Positions 1 to 8,749 of a DNA stretch of 64,000 nucleotides are shown one piece after another. The notes below the pieces were generated by a model. It saw nothing but the letters and a program-made list of their open reading frames with translations. It had not been told where the DNA came from and searched no databases. The translations under genes were made by a program, and so were the position numbers. The DNA is taken from contig NZ_QCZK02000034.1 in assembly GCF_003347595.2 (NCBI RefSeq), forward strand, positions 1 to 64,000. The letters run 5' to 3'. The DNA comes from Botryobacter ruber. GTDB taxonomy: Bacteria > Bacteroidota > Bacteroidia > Cytophagales > Hymenobacteraceae. How positions within the stretch are numbered: the stretch's first letter is position 1; each line of letters begins with the position of its first letter.

Positions 1-75
1 GATATTATCAGAGATATTGTAATTCTTTGCAAAGGAAATCCTAAACTACTCGACCAGCTTATTCTTTCTGGCTAA
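1..75 (+). CDS. 3' end of an unidentified gene (partial)
   Basis: The first 24 codons read without interruption in frame 1 and end at a TAA stop at 73-75, giving a C-terminal tail that starts DIIRDIVILC and ends LDQLILSG. The gene begins left of the window. The composition is protein-like, but the tail is too short to assign a family. It runs in the same direction as the topoisomerase gene that follows. Confidence 0.45.
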   Translation, partial: DIIRDIVILCKGNPKLLDQLILSG

Positions 76-134
76 GGTTTCGGACAACAATGTTTTAAAA
101 ACCTGCCGGGTTTAGCTAACCCACCTGCTACAGC

Positions 135-162
135 TTTCTGCACCAGCCACCACAGTCGCTCC
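135..162 (+). repeat. dispersed ~30-bp repeat, copy 1
   Basis: Contains TTCTGCACCAGCCACCACAG followed by TCGCTCC. It matches the core family (TCTGCTGCnCCnGCCACCACAGCC) found at many other places. It lies between the partial first gene and topB. Confidence 0.6.
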
Positions 163-187
163 ATTCGGAAATCCGCCCGAAAAGCTG

Positions 188-195
188 TAATTTTG
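188..195 (+). promoter_or_regulatory. -7 box of the topB promoter
   Basis: TAATTTTG is an exact match to the Bacteroidota -7 consensus TAnnTTTG. It would start transcription near 202, just upstream of the GTG at 229. This argues against the longer reading that begins at the TTG inside the box (193). Confidence 0.5.
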
Positions 196-228
196 ATTCT
201 TGTAGATGTTGAACAAACCCGCTCAAAC

Positions 229-2679
229 GTGAAAGTCTGTATTGCAGAGAAACCCAGTGTAGCCCGTGAGATTGCCCAGGTAATTGGCGCCAAAACGAAG
301 AAGGACGGCTACTTCGAAGGCAACGGCTACCAGGTTACCTGGACCTTCGGGCACTTCTGCACCTTGCGCGAACCGGACGATTACAAACCGGAATGGAAGC
401 GCTGGAGCCTCTACGACCTGCCCATGCTGCCCGAAAAATACGGCATCAAGCTCATGAACGAAAGCGGTGTGCAGAAGCAGTTCAAAATTATCGAGCGACT
501 CCTGCAACAGGCCGAGGAAGTGATCAACTGCGGTGATGCCGGCCAGGAAGGGGAAGTAATCCAGCGCTGGGTGCTGACGGAAGCCAAATACCGCCGCCCG
601 TTCAAGCGCCTCTGGATTTCGTCGCTTACCGAAGACGCCATTCGCCAGGGCTTTGCCAACCTCCGCGACGGCTCCGAGTTCGATTCCCTCTACCAGGCCG
701 GGAAAAGCCGCGCCATCGGCGACTGGCTGCTGGGCCTGAACGCGACGCGCCTTTTCACGCTCAAGTATGCGCAGGGGAAGCAGGTGCTTTCCATTGGCCG
801 CGTGCAGACGCCCACGCTGGCCATGATCGTGAACCGCCACCACGAAATACAGAACTTCGTGCCGCAGCCCTACTGGGAGCTCAAAACCATTTACCGCGAC
901 ACCACCTTCTCAAGCACCAACGGCCGTTTCCAGAAAGAAGAAGAAGCGCTGAAAATACTGGAGGCCATTAAGGGTGCTGAACTCACCATCACAGACGTCG
1001 AAATAAAGAAAGGCACCGAAAGCCCACCCAAACTCTTCGACCTGACCTCGCTGCAGATTGAGTGCAACAATAAGCTGGCCATGTCGGCCGACGAGACGCT
1101 GAAAACGGTGCAGAGCCTCTACGAGAAAAAGGTAGTTTCCTACCCGCGTGTGGATACGGTGTTTCTGCCTGACGATATTTACCCGAAAATTCCGGGCATC
1201 CTGCAGGGCCTCAGCAATTACCAGAACGAGGTAGCGCCGCTGCTGCAAAGTAAAATCCGGAAGTCGAAAAAGATTTTCAACAACAACAAAGTAACCGACC
1301 ACCACGCCATCATCCCGACCGGCGCCGCTGCAGGCAACCTATACGGGCGCGAAGCGCAGGTATACGATATTATCACCAAACGCTTCATTGCTGCTTTCTA
1401 CCCCGACTGTATCGTGAGCAACACCACCGTACTGGCAGCCTCAGCAGGCTACATGTTCCGGGTGCGGGGCAAGCAGATCCTGGAGCCGGGCTGGCGCGTG
1501 ATTTATGGTGCCGAAGACGTAAAAACAGAGCCAACAGGCGGCAAGGAAGGTGAAGGAAAAGACGATGATGTGGCAGCCGGCGTACTGCCTAACTTCGAGC
1601 AGGGCGAACACGGTCCGCACGAGCCGCTGCTGGACAAGAAGATGACCAACCCGCCCAAGGAATATACCGAAGCCACGCTGCTGCGTGCCATGGAAACAGC
1701 CGGCAGGCAGGTAGAAGACGACGAGCTGAAAGAGGCGTTGAAGGAAAACGGCATTGGTCGCCCTTCCACACGCGCCGCCATTATCGAAACGCTGTTCAAG
1801 CGCCAGTACATCCGCAAAGACAAAAAGAAAATCGTGCCCACACAAATGGGCATCGACCTGATTGGCGTTATCCGGAACCCCACGCTCATGTCGGCGGAAA
1901 TGACGGGGCAGTGGGAACGGAAGCTGCGGCAGATCGAAAGCGGCGCCTTCGCCTCCGATGCTTTTCTGCAGGAGTTGCAGCAGTTCGTGGTAGCGCTGGT
2001 GCAGGAAGTAAAATACGACAAAGCCACCGTTTCACTGGAGCCACAGGCCCCGCAGGAACAGGCAAAGTCACAAAAAAAATCTGCTGCTCCTGCCACCACA
2101 GCCACTGCTGCTGCTTCAACCGGCACCAACGGCCTTGGCTCCTGCCCTTCCTGCCAGCAAGGCCACATCGTGAAAGGCTCCAAAGCCTACGGCTGTATCC
2201 GGTTCAAGGAAGGCTGTCATTTTGTTATACCGTTTGAGCAACACGGCAAACAGCTAACCGACAAGCAGGTGAGTACGCTGCTGAGCAAAGGCAAGACCGG
2301 CGTGATAAAAGGTTTCAAAGCTGAAAACGGCGAAGCGTTTGATGCTGTTGTTTCGTTTGATGCGCAAAACCAGCTGCTCTTTACAAAAGCAGAAAAAGAA
2401 CCCGAAGCCGATCCGTTCGCCCAATGCCCGAGCTGCAGGCAGGGGCGCCTGCTCAAAGGCAAAGCAGCCTATGGGTGCAGCCGCTTCCGGGAAGGCTGCC
2501 GCTTTGTGGTGCCTTTCGAGATGGGCGGTAAAAAATTAACCGATAAGCAAATTGCTACTTTGTTACTCAAAGGCAAGACCGGCAAAATAAAAGGATTTAC
2601 ATCGGCCAAAACCGGCAATGCGTTCGATGCGGCGCTGGCCATAAATGAAAACGGGCAGGTGGTGTTCCAGTTTAGCTGA
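229..2679 (+). CDS. topB: DNA topoisomerase III (type IA)
   Basis: This type IA topoisomerase cuts and rejoins one strand through a tyrosine. An N-terminal Toprim domain begins KVCIAEKPSVAREIA and has the acidic motif DAGQEGE. The central domain carries the active-site Tyr at about residue 305 (SYPRVDT). The C-terminus has two zinc-ribbon-like repeats that each start CPSC, with further paired cysteines, and end GKTGxIKGF. The product is 816 aa, usual for bacterial TopB with a C-terminal extension. I chose GTG 229 because family members begin MKVCIAEKPS and a -7 box covers the alternative TTG at 193. An Ala/Thr linker at about residues 618-630 is encoded by an in-frame copy of the dispersed repeat of this genome. 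A strong terminator follows. Confidence 0.95.
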   Translation: MKVCIAEKPSVAREIAQVIGAKTKKDGYFEGNGYQVTWTFGHFCTLREPDDYKPEWKRWSLYDLPMLPEKYGIKLMNESGVQKQFKIIERLLQQAEEVINCGDAGQEGEVIQRWVLTEAKYRRPFKRLWISSLTEDAIRQGFANLRDGSEFDSLYQAGKSRAIGDWLLGLNATRLFTLKYAQGKQVLSIGRVQTPTLAMIVNRHHEIQNFVPQPYWELKTIYRDTTFSSTNGRFQKEEEALKILEAIKGAELTITDVEIKKGTESPPKLFDLTSLQIECNNKLAMSADETLKTVQSLYEKKVVSYPRVDTVFLPDDIYPKIPGILQGLSNYQNEVAPLLQSKIRKSKKIFNNNKVTDHHAIIPTGAAAGNLYGREAQVYDIITKRFIAAFYPDCIVSNTTVLAASAGYMFRVRGKQILEPGWRVIYGAEDVKTEPTGGKEGEGKDDDVAAGVLPNFEQGEHGPHEPLLDKKMTNPPKEYTEATLLRAMETAGRQVEDDELKEALKENGIGRPSTRAAIIETLFKRQYIRKDKKKIVPTQMGIDLIGVIRNPTLMSAEMTGQWERKLRQIESGAFASDAFLQELQQFVVALVQEVKYDKATVSLEPQAPQEQAKSQKKSAAPATTATAAASTGTNGLGSCPSCQQGHIVKGSKAYGCIRFKEGCHFVIPFEQHGKQLTDKQVSTLLSKGKTGVIKGFKAENGEAFDAVVSFDAQNQLLFTKAEKEPEADPFAQCPSCRQGRLLKGKAAYGCSRFREGCRFVVPFEMGGKKLTDKQIATLLLKGKTGKIKGFTSAKTGNAFDAALAINENGQVVFQFS
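2080..2114 (+). repeat. dispersed ~30-bp repeat, copy 2, inside topB
   Basis: An exact core CTGCTCCTGCCACCACAGCC followed by ACTGCTGCTGC sits in frame inside topB and encodes SAAPATTATAAAS. It lies in the linker before the first zinc-ribbon repeat and is the same sequence as the intergenic copies. Confidence 0.85.
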
Positions 2680-2680
2680 T

Positions 2681-2728
2681 ACACAAAAAGACCCGGCAGC
2701 CTGTGTTAGCTGCCGGGTCTTTTTGTGT
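2681..2728. terminator. bidirectional rho-independent terminator
   Basis: A perfect 20-bp inverted repeat: arm ACACAAAAAGACCCGGCAGC, an 8-nt loop, then the reverse complement ending in TTTTTGTGT. It has a T-run on both strands and sits between the convergent topB and lipoprotein genes. Confidence 0.95.
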
Positions 2729-2744
2729 TTAAGAATAGCTTCGA

Positions 2745-3146
2745 TTACTCTTTTACTTTGAAAGTAATCTCTTGTTTTTGTACATTAGAACGCTTGTCTT
2801 TTGCAGTAATCGAAAGCTTGTAAGAACCTGGCATAAGCTGGTTCTGTGCAACCAGGGTGTCCAGGATCGCCACATTCTTGTTGAAGTGCTTCGTGAAATC
2901 CACAATCGGCGCTTCACCGTTCAAATCACTGATCTGCACAATCAGGTCTTTCACATCATCTTTGTCAACAACTGAAAGACTAACTGCTACACCATTTGCT
3001 TTCGTGAAAGAATGATTGGCCGTTGGTGCATTTACTGTTACATAAGGTTTTGAGCCATCTGGTTTCATGCCATCTTCAAAGATATCCTCGCAAGAAGTTA
3101 ACATCACAACCGCAAGCATTGTGGCTAAGATTGATTTCAATTTCAT
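2745..3146 (-). CDS. small lipoprotein, Ig-like
   Basis: A 133-aa product. Residues 1-19 form a lipoprotein signal peptide (MKLKSILATMLAVVMLTSC) with lipobox LTSC, so the mature protein would be membrane-anchored at Cys19. The remainder (TVNAPTANHSFTKANG, a VDKDDVKDL stretch, an ITFKVKE end) looks like a single beta-sandwich, cadherin/Ig-like domain as in Bacteroidota surface lipoproteins. No catalytic residues are evident. It converges on topB with a shared terminator, and a long AT-rich spacer lies upstream. Function unknown. Confidence 0.8.
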   Translation of the reverse strand: MKLKSILATMLAVVMLTSCEDIFEDGMKPDGSKPYVTVNAPTANHSFTKANGVAVSLSVVDKDDVKDLIVQISDLNGEAPIVDFTKHFNKNVAILDTLVAQNQLMPGSYKLSITAKDKRSNVQKQEITFKVKE

Positions 3147-3908
3147 AAAATTATTTGGCTAAAAGTTGTTTCTGACTAAAAATTAAGTTGTTGATTCAAA
3201 AGCTTTAAGTTTTGTTAAACAAACGAATCGCCGGTACAATTTATTTTAAGTAACTGATTTATAATCATATAACTTAAGAAGCGTTTCAGTTTCAGTTTAA
3301 TAATTATTCCTGATTAACTCCCGGCTATATAATTTCCGGCTTATTTTCTTCAAACGCAGCAGCAAGCTATATAATTCCATTTACAGAAAAAAATTGTAAC
3401 CTTATTTTATTTGCACTTTTTTGCTCAAACTTTTAATTTAAGACACGCTTGCAAAAATAATAATGCTTACAAAGCTGCCAATCTGCTCAAATTTTAAACA
3501 TTTTCAAAATATACAAGAAGAACCTAATACATTTTAAAATATTCACTTTCCGGTTTAATAAATTCACATCACATCATAATATTGTTTACAGTTAAATCAA
3601 TAAAATACAATTATACACCTGTTTTTCCACCTGTTGCAGCCATTTCTGTAGCTAATGCCACATAAATTATTTGAAACGTAATATTTTTCCACACATACTC
3701 TTCGCATGAAGCGGGTTGGCTGATTCATTTTTTTCCGGTACAGGATGTAAAAGCTTTCCAGTGAGCAGTATGAGCCCGGAGCAGGTACCCAAGCGCCGCA
3801 CGCCAGGATAACTTAAGCACTTAGAACCCGTACTTAAAAGGATGAAGATTTAAAGTATCTGCTTAAGTCTTCAGGAATAAAAACAATGTTTCATTAAATA
3901 TAAGACCT
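3147..3908. other. long AT-rich intergenic region
   Basis: About 760 bp of clearly AT-rich DNA between two divergent genes, with no credible ORF and no copy of the dispersed repeat. It should hold both promoters, but no exact TAnnTTTG box was found on either strand. An untranslated leader or a small RNA cannot be excluded. Confidence 0.5.
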
Positions 3909-4778
3909 ATGAGAAGCTATGAGAATTCGGGTTACAACCCGTACAATGACAATGACAGAACCCAAAGCAAAGGTTCTTCACGAAACTATTATTCTGGCGA
4001 ATTTGATATAAATAGCAACCGCATTCGCGGGGCGCACGACAGAAACAGATACTCCTCAGGAGAATTTGGAACTGGCCGTGATACTTTTTCTTCTTCCGGT
4101 CATGGCAATGCTTCTACCTATGGCCATTCTAATTTAGGTACTTCCAGAGGCACATACGGAACAGGTTCTTCCAACTGGGGAAACACTTCTAACTATGGTA
4201 GCAGCGGCTACGGAACAGGCAGCACCTATGGTACTTCAGGTTCCCGCATAAACGACTACAGGTCTACCAACCGCTATGGCAACCGCGACAGTTGGGACAG
4301 AACTACCGACAGAATGGAAAACGCCTGGGACCGTGCCGGCGACCGAATGGAGAATGCCTGGGAGCGTACCAAAAATAAAGCTTCCAATGCCTGGGATCGA
4401 ATGACCGATGACGACGATACCTCCTCCTACAGCCACAGAAGCTCGCTGCCCCGAAACTATAATACCTATGGCTCTTCAGGCAGCTATACTTCCAATGACT
4501 ACTACAACCGTAACCGGGGCTTCGGCCATGACCGCGATTTCGATCGTGACCGTCATGAGCATGACAGAGGATTCTTTGATCGTGCCGGCGACGAAGTAAA
4601 ATCCTGGTTCGGTGATGAAGATGCGGAACGCAGAAGAAGAATGGATGAAATGCGCGACCGTCAGGAAGACAGGGATTACAACAATTACAGGCGTACCGGC
4701 AGCACAAGCTTCGGCAACACCTACAGTGGCCCTCCCTACTCTTATGGCTCTTCCTCCAGAAGAGACTATGAATGGTAA
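3909..4778 (+). CDS. disordered Gly/Ser/Tyr/Asn/Arg-rich SWFGD-type protein
   Basis: A 289-aa, highly polar, low-complexity protein with no signal peptide or membrane segment. Residues 1-130 carry loose repeats (RYSSGEFG, GSSxYGTGS). Residues 131-175 hold three 11-residue helical repeats (DRMENAWDRAG, DRMENAWERTK, NKASNAWDRMT). Near residue 225 is the motif GDEVKSWFGDEDAERRRR, the signature of proteins annotated as SWFGD-domain in Deinococcus and Hymenobacter-type bacteria. Hendecad repeats plus disorder resemble group 3 LEA desiccation proteins, so a stress role is plausible but inferred. It is monocistronic with its own terminator. Confidence 0.8.
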   Translation: MRSYENSGYNPYNDNDRTQSKGSSRNYYSGEFDINSNRIRGAHDRNRYSSGEFGTGRDTFSSSGHGNASTYGHSNLGTSRGTYGTGSSNWGNTSNYGSSGYGTGSTYGTSGSRINDYRSTNRYGNRDSWDRTTDRMENAWDRAGDRMENAWERTKNKASNAWDRMTDDDDTSSYSHRSSLPRNYNTYGSSGSYTSNDYYNRNRGFGHDRDFDRDRHEHDRGFFDRAGDEVKSWFGDEDAERRRRMDEMRDRQEDRDYNNYRRTGSTSFGNTYSGPPYSYGSSSRRDYEW

Positions 4779-4860
4779 GTTGCCTTCACTCAGTTTTATG
4801 AACCGGTATGCTGTTAAACAGCTTGCCCGGCGCAGAAGCTGACAACGAGTTTAAATAAAT

Positions 4861-4894
4861 AAAAAGTCCCGGTGCTGTAACGCCGGGACTTTTT
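4861..4894. terminator. rho-independent terminator
   Basis: AAAAGTCCCGG, a loop of about 10 nt, then CCGGGACTTTTTTTT. It has an A-run before and a T-run after, so it can serve both the SWFGD gene and the converging carbonic anhydrase gene. Confidence 0.9.
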
Positions 4895-4924
4895 TTTGCG
4901 CCTCTGCAAAGGCTATTTTTTTAT

Positions 4925-4954
4925 GCTGCAGCTGCCACCACAGCCACTGCTGCT
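4925..4954 (+). repeat. dispersed ~30-bp repeat, copy 3
   Basis: GCTGCAGCTGCCACCACAGC followed by CACTGCTGCT, just after the 3' end of the carbonic anhydrase gene. Confidence 0.85.
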
Positions 4955-4978
4955 CAGGGCCGTAACAGAATGCTGCTG

Positions 4979-5611
4979 CTAATGCGTTTTTTCAAGCACA
5001 TTGTAAATGTGCTCATAGCGCTTAAACCCTTCCACATCTACTTTCAGGTCTTTGAGCAAACCTTCTTTGATATCGTAAACCAGGCCATACAACTTTGGCG
5101 GATCATCGGAGCGCATGGCATTCTGAATAATAGATGTTTTGGAGAGATTATGTACCTGCTCAATCACATTCAGCTCCACCAGGCGACGCAGGCGCTCCTC
5201 TTCATCAAATATGTTGAGCATCTCGCGCTCGTGCAGGCGCATCACATCTTTTATGTTCCGGAGCCAGTTATCGATCAGGCCGTATTGTTTGTTGCTGGCA
5301 GCAGCTGCCACTCCCCCACACCCGTAGTGGCCGCAAACAATAATCACCTTTACTTTTAGCACCTCCACGGCATACTGCAGCACCGATAGCAGGTTCATAT
5401 CCGTATGCACCACCATGTTGGCGATGTTACGATGCACAAACATTTCGCCCGGGCCCGTGCCCGATATTTCGTTTGCCGGCACCCGGCTGTCGGAGCAGCC
5501 AATAAACAGGTAGCGGGGCTCCTGCCCTAAGGCCAGTTTGTTAAAATACTCCGGGTCTTCGTTGCGCTTTTGCGTGACCCATTTTTTATTGTTTTCCAGT
5601 ATTCGCTGCAT
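4979..5611 (-). CDS. can: beta-class carbonic anhydrase
   Basis: A 210-aa cytosolic zinc enzyme that interconverts CO2 and bicarbonate. The zinc ligands are visible: Cys39 in GCSDSR (with the Asp41/Arg43 dyad), His95 and Cys98 in CGHYGCGG. The length is typical. The gene starts 25 bp after the SulP transporter stop on the same strand, so the two are probably one transcript: imported bicarbonate would be equilibrated with CO2 by this enzyme. Confidence 0.95.
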   Translation of the reverse strand: MQRILENNKKWVTQKRNEDPEYFNKLALGQEPRYLFIGCSDSRVPANEISGTGPGEMFVHRNIANMVVHTDMNLLSVLQYAVEVLKVKVIIVCGHYGCGGVAAAASNKQYGLIDNWLRNIKDVMRLHEREMLNIFDEEERLRRLVELNVIEQVHNLSKTSIIQNAMRSDDPPKLYGLVYDIKEGLLKDLKVDVEGFKRYEHIYNVLEKTH

Positions 5612-5636
5612 ATTTATTTTCTTCAGATGGCTGCGC

Positions 5637-7208
5637 TTAGTGCATTTCCATTACCTGCACTTCTTTTACATTACGCACTTCCACGGTAATGTCGCGTTCA
5701 TGTGCGGTTTTCTTAAACTCCTGTATGGCCTCCAGCACATCGTAGTCGATATACTGCGAATTTTCACCATCAATGATCACGTGGCTGTTTTCCGGTATTT
5801 GATCCAGCGTAATAATCACACTGGCTTTGTTCAGAAAAGAAACATGCTCGCTGAGTTTCAGGCGGATAACCTCCTTTTCCTGGTGCTCTTCTTTATGATA
5901 GAAGTAAGGCGACTTGTAATTTGCTTTCAGGATAAAGAATATTCCAACAGACAGGCCCACGCAGATACCAATCAGCAGATCGGTGAAAAGGATGGCTACA
6001 ATTGTTACGATGAACGGAATGAACTGCTCGTACCCCAGTTTCAGCTGCGCCTTGTACAACACAGGCTTGGTCAGTTTGTAACCCACCACCAGCAACACAG
6101 CGGCTAAAGCCGATAACGGAATCTGGTTCATGAAACTGGAGAGGAGCAGCACCGACAGCAGCAGGAATATGCCATGCACAAAGCTGGAAACCTTAGTTTC
6201 GCCGCCTGCCGCTACGTTAGCCGAGCTCCTTACAATTACCGCCGTCATCGGGATACCGCCAATCATTCCTGCCACCACATTACCGGCACCCTGCGCTAAG
6301 AGTTCCCGGTTGGTATGGGTGCGGCGTTTGTGCGGGTCCAGTTTGTCGACCGCTTCCACGCTCAGCAAGGTTTCCAGGCTGGCAATAATGGCAATGGTAA
6401 ACGCCACCACATACAGCGATGGATTTGTAAACTGGCTGAAATCCGGGTGACGCAACTCGCCACCGAGGTCGCTAAGGCTGTTAAATATGGGAAGGTTTAC
6501 CAGGTGTCGGCCCGTAATACCCAGTTCCGGCATAGCGCCCAGGAAAAAGGCATTGATGGCTATGGAGGCAAGCACAACAATCAGCGCTCCCGGAACCAGC
6601 CTGAAAAATTTAATGCGCTTTAACCTATCGTTGTCCCACAGGATGAGAATGAGCAGCGAGATCACACCAATGATAAGGGCGCCCTGGTTAATGGCAGAAA
6701 AAGCATGCGTCAGTTCCGAAAAAGTAGTTCTTCCATCCGGCTGAAAGAAATTCATTTCACCGAAGAAGTCGTCGTCGGCACCGATAAAATGCGGAATCTG
6801 CTTCAGGATCAGGATAAGGCCAATAGCAGCCAGCATCCCTTTAATGACAGACGAAGGAAAATACAGCCCGATAACCCCGGCTTTGATAAAGCCAAGCGCC
6901 ACCTGAATCACACCGGCCAGCACAACCGCCAGCAGGAAAGCCTCGTACGACTGTAGCGTATGTATGCCATTCAACACGATTACGGTAAGCCCGGCAGCAG
7001 GACCGCTCACGCTAAGTTGCGAGCCACTCAGCCAGGAAACAACAAGGCCACCTACGATACCGGTAATGATACCGGCAAACAGCGGCGCGCCCGATGCAAG
7101 CGAAATACCAAGGCAGAGCGGAAGCGCTACCAGGAACACAACCAGGCCAGCCGGAATGTCTCTTCCGAGGTGAGCCAGGTAATTGGGATGATTTAATCTG
7201 TCTTTCAT
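5637..7208 (-). CDS. SulP-family anion transporter, probable bicarbonate importer
   Basis: A 523-aa inner-membrane protein with about 10-12 hydrophobic segments. The start (DIPAGLVVFLVALPLCLGIS) and the GPAAGLTVIVLNG segment are typical of SulP/SLC26 transporters. The C-terminal 80 or so residues form a short STAS-like domain (VIIDGENSQYIDYDVLEAI). Its co-transcribed carbonic anhydrase points to bicarbonate rather than sulfate, as with cyanobacterial BicA and SulP-CA pairs elsewhere, but the substrate is inferred. The two-component system lies upstream on the same strand, separated by about 150 bp. Confidence 0.9.
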   Translation of the reverse strand: MKDRLNHPNYLAHLGRDIPAGLVVFLVALPLCLGISLASGAPLFAGIITGIVGGLVVSWLSGSQLSVSGPAAGLTVIVLNGIHTLQSYEAFLLAVVLAGVIQVALGFIKAGVIGLYFPSSVIKGMLAAIGLILILKQIPHFIGADDDFFGEMNFFQPDGRTTFSELTHAFSAINQGALIIGVISLLILILWDNDRLKRIKFFRLVPGALIVVLASIAINAFFLGAMPELGITGRHLVNLPIFNSLSDLGGELRHPDFSQFTNPSLYVVAFTIAIIASLETLLSVEAVDKLDPHKRRTHTNRELLAQGAGNVVAGMIGGIPMTAVIVRSSANVAAGGETKVSSFVHGIFLLLSVLLLSSFMNQIPLSALAAVLLVVGYKLTKPVLYKAQLKLGYEQFIPFIVTIVAILFTDLLIGICVGLSVGIFFILKANYKSPYFYHKEEHQEKEVIRLKLSEHVSFLNKASVIITLDQIPENSHVIIDGENSQYIDYDVLEAIQEFKKTAHERDITVEVRNVKEVQVMEMH

Positions 7209-7357
7209 AAAATGTTTTAATAATGTAATAGCTGCGTTTCTTTGGCTTTAAAAGGAGTTGATAACAAAAGAAAAGCTTGTTCCAACATCCAAATATTTTG
7301 TAAGGTAGAGCTGCAACATTAAAACTGTATTAAAACGAAATTAAAATGAGATTAAAA

Positions 7358-8749
7358 TCATAACCGGGTAGGAATAAATCCGTAGGCCTGCGGCAGGGCA
7401 ATGGTCACCTCTGTACCTCTATTTAGCTTAGAATGAAGGTTTATGGTGCCGCGGTGCAGTTTCAGGATGCGTTCTGCGAGCGGCAGGCCAATACCGTGGC
7501 CGGTTATGCTGCGCACATTTCCGGCCCTGAAAAAAGGAACGAACACATGTTTTAAATCTTCTTCGGCAATGCCCAGGCCGCTGTCCTGTACCTGCAGCAC
7601 CACATTACGCTCATCCACGGCTAGCAGCACCGAAACGTGCTGCCCTGCGCTCGAAAACTTGACGGCATTTTCCAGCACGTTTACAATGGCTACAAGTAAA
7701 AGCGCCTCGTTTCCTTTCACCACAAGGCGGTCTTCATCATCCGGGAAATTGGCAAAACTGATATCAAAACGGGCTTCGGGCTGGCGTTTCAGTGCCTGGT
7801 CTTTGGCCTGCCAGAGCAGTTCATCGAAGCGCAGGTAGGTTTTCTGAATTTTGGAAGGGTCTACACTGGCCTGTGCTATCTGCAGCAGCCCGTTCGAAAG
7901 CTCCGTCAGCAGACGCGCCTCTTCCAGGGTTGATTTGAGCACGCGCCTGTATTCCTGCGGCTCCCGGTCTTTCATCAGCGCTACTTCCAGTTCTCCCGTC
8001 ATGGCGGTTAAAGGCGTGCGCAGCTCATGCGAGGCATTGGATACAAACGTCCGCTGCATTTCGAAGGCGTGCTCCAGGCGGTCGAGCAGCTGGTTAAATG
8101 TTTGCGCCAGGAACGACAACTCGTCATTTCCTTCCGCATTGCTCAGGCGTTTGTCCAGGTCTGTGGCATTAATTTTTTGCACTTCGTTCACCACATTGGT
8201 AATGGGCCGCAACGCTTCCTTGGCAAAAGCCCAGCCTGCTACTACCACCACCACCATCGATCCCAGGAAACCACCTATCAGGATAAGCCGCAGGTACTGG
8301 AGCTTCCGGAGGCTGTAAGCATCCACGGAAGAGGAAAATACCACAAAATCACCTTCGTTATCGGTAAAGGTCATACCCACTACCTGCCGGTCCCCCTGCT
8401 CAAAAGCAACTTTTTTGCGCTGTCGCACCTTTTCCAGCAGGTTCTGGCTCACATGCAGGTCGCCATCCCCATCCGCAAAAACCAGTTCCCCGGTAGACCT
8501 GTAAACGCGTACCACCTCAAAAGGCAGTGCATGATAGTAACTGATCATGGTCTCATGCGCTTCCTGCTCCCCTATTTCATCATCATCGAGTACATAATGC
8601 GAAATAATATGGGCTCTTTTCTCGATCCGTTTAAAAAAGTCATCCTTCCGGTAAAGCGAATTAAAAAAATAGATAACCAGGGAGAACAGGATAAGGATAA
8701 TGGCAAAAATGACGGCAAACTGCAAGGTCAGCCTGGTCCTGATTTTCAT
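7358..8749 (-). CDS. sensor histidine kinase, HAMP/HisKA type
   Basis: A 463-aa membrane kinase. TM1 is at residues 8-30, then a periplasmic sensor of about 120 residues, TM2 at 153-175, and a HAMP linker to about 226. The HisKA phospho-acceptor is His241 (SNASHELRTPLTAM). The ATPase domain has an N-box (NVLENAVKFS), DSGLGI and GHGIGLPLAERI. All catalytic motifs are present. Its ATG overlaps the regulator stop by 4 bp (ATGA), so the two are translationally coupled. The signal sensed cannot be read from the sequence; the architecture resembles metal- or envelope-stress kinases. Confidence 0.95.
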   Translation of the reverse strand: MKIRTRLTLQFAVIFAIILILFSLVIYFFNSLYRKDDFFKRIEKRAHIISHYVLDDDEIGEQEAHETMISYYHALPFEVVRVYRSTGELVFADGDGDLHVSQNLLEKVRQRKKVAFEQGDRQVVGMTFTDNEGDFVVFSSSVDAYSLRKLQYLRLILIGGFLGSMVVVVVAGWAFAKEALRPITNVVNEVQKINATDLDKRLSNAEGNDELSFLAQTFNQLLDRLEHAFEMQRTFVSNASHELRTPLTAMTGELEVALMKDREPQEYRRVLKSTLEEARLLTELSNGLLQIAQASVDPSKIQKTYLRFDELLWQAKDQALKRQPEARFDISFANFPDDEDRLVVKGNEALLLVAIVNVLENAVKFSSAGQHVSVLLAVDERNVVLQVQDSGLGIAEEDLKHVFVPFFRAGNVRSITGHGIGLPLAERILKLHRGTINLHSKLNRGTEVTIALPQAYGFIPTRL

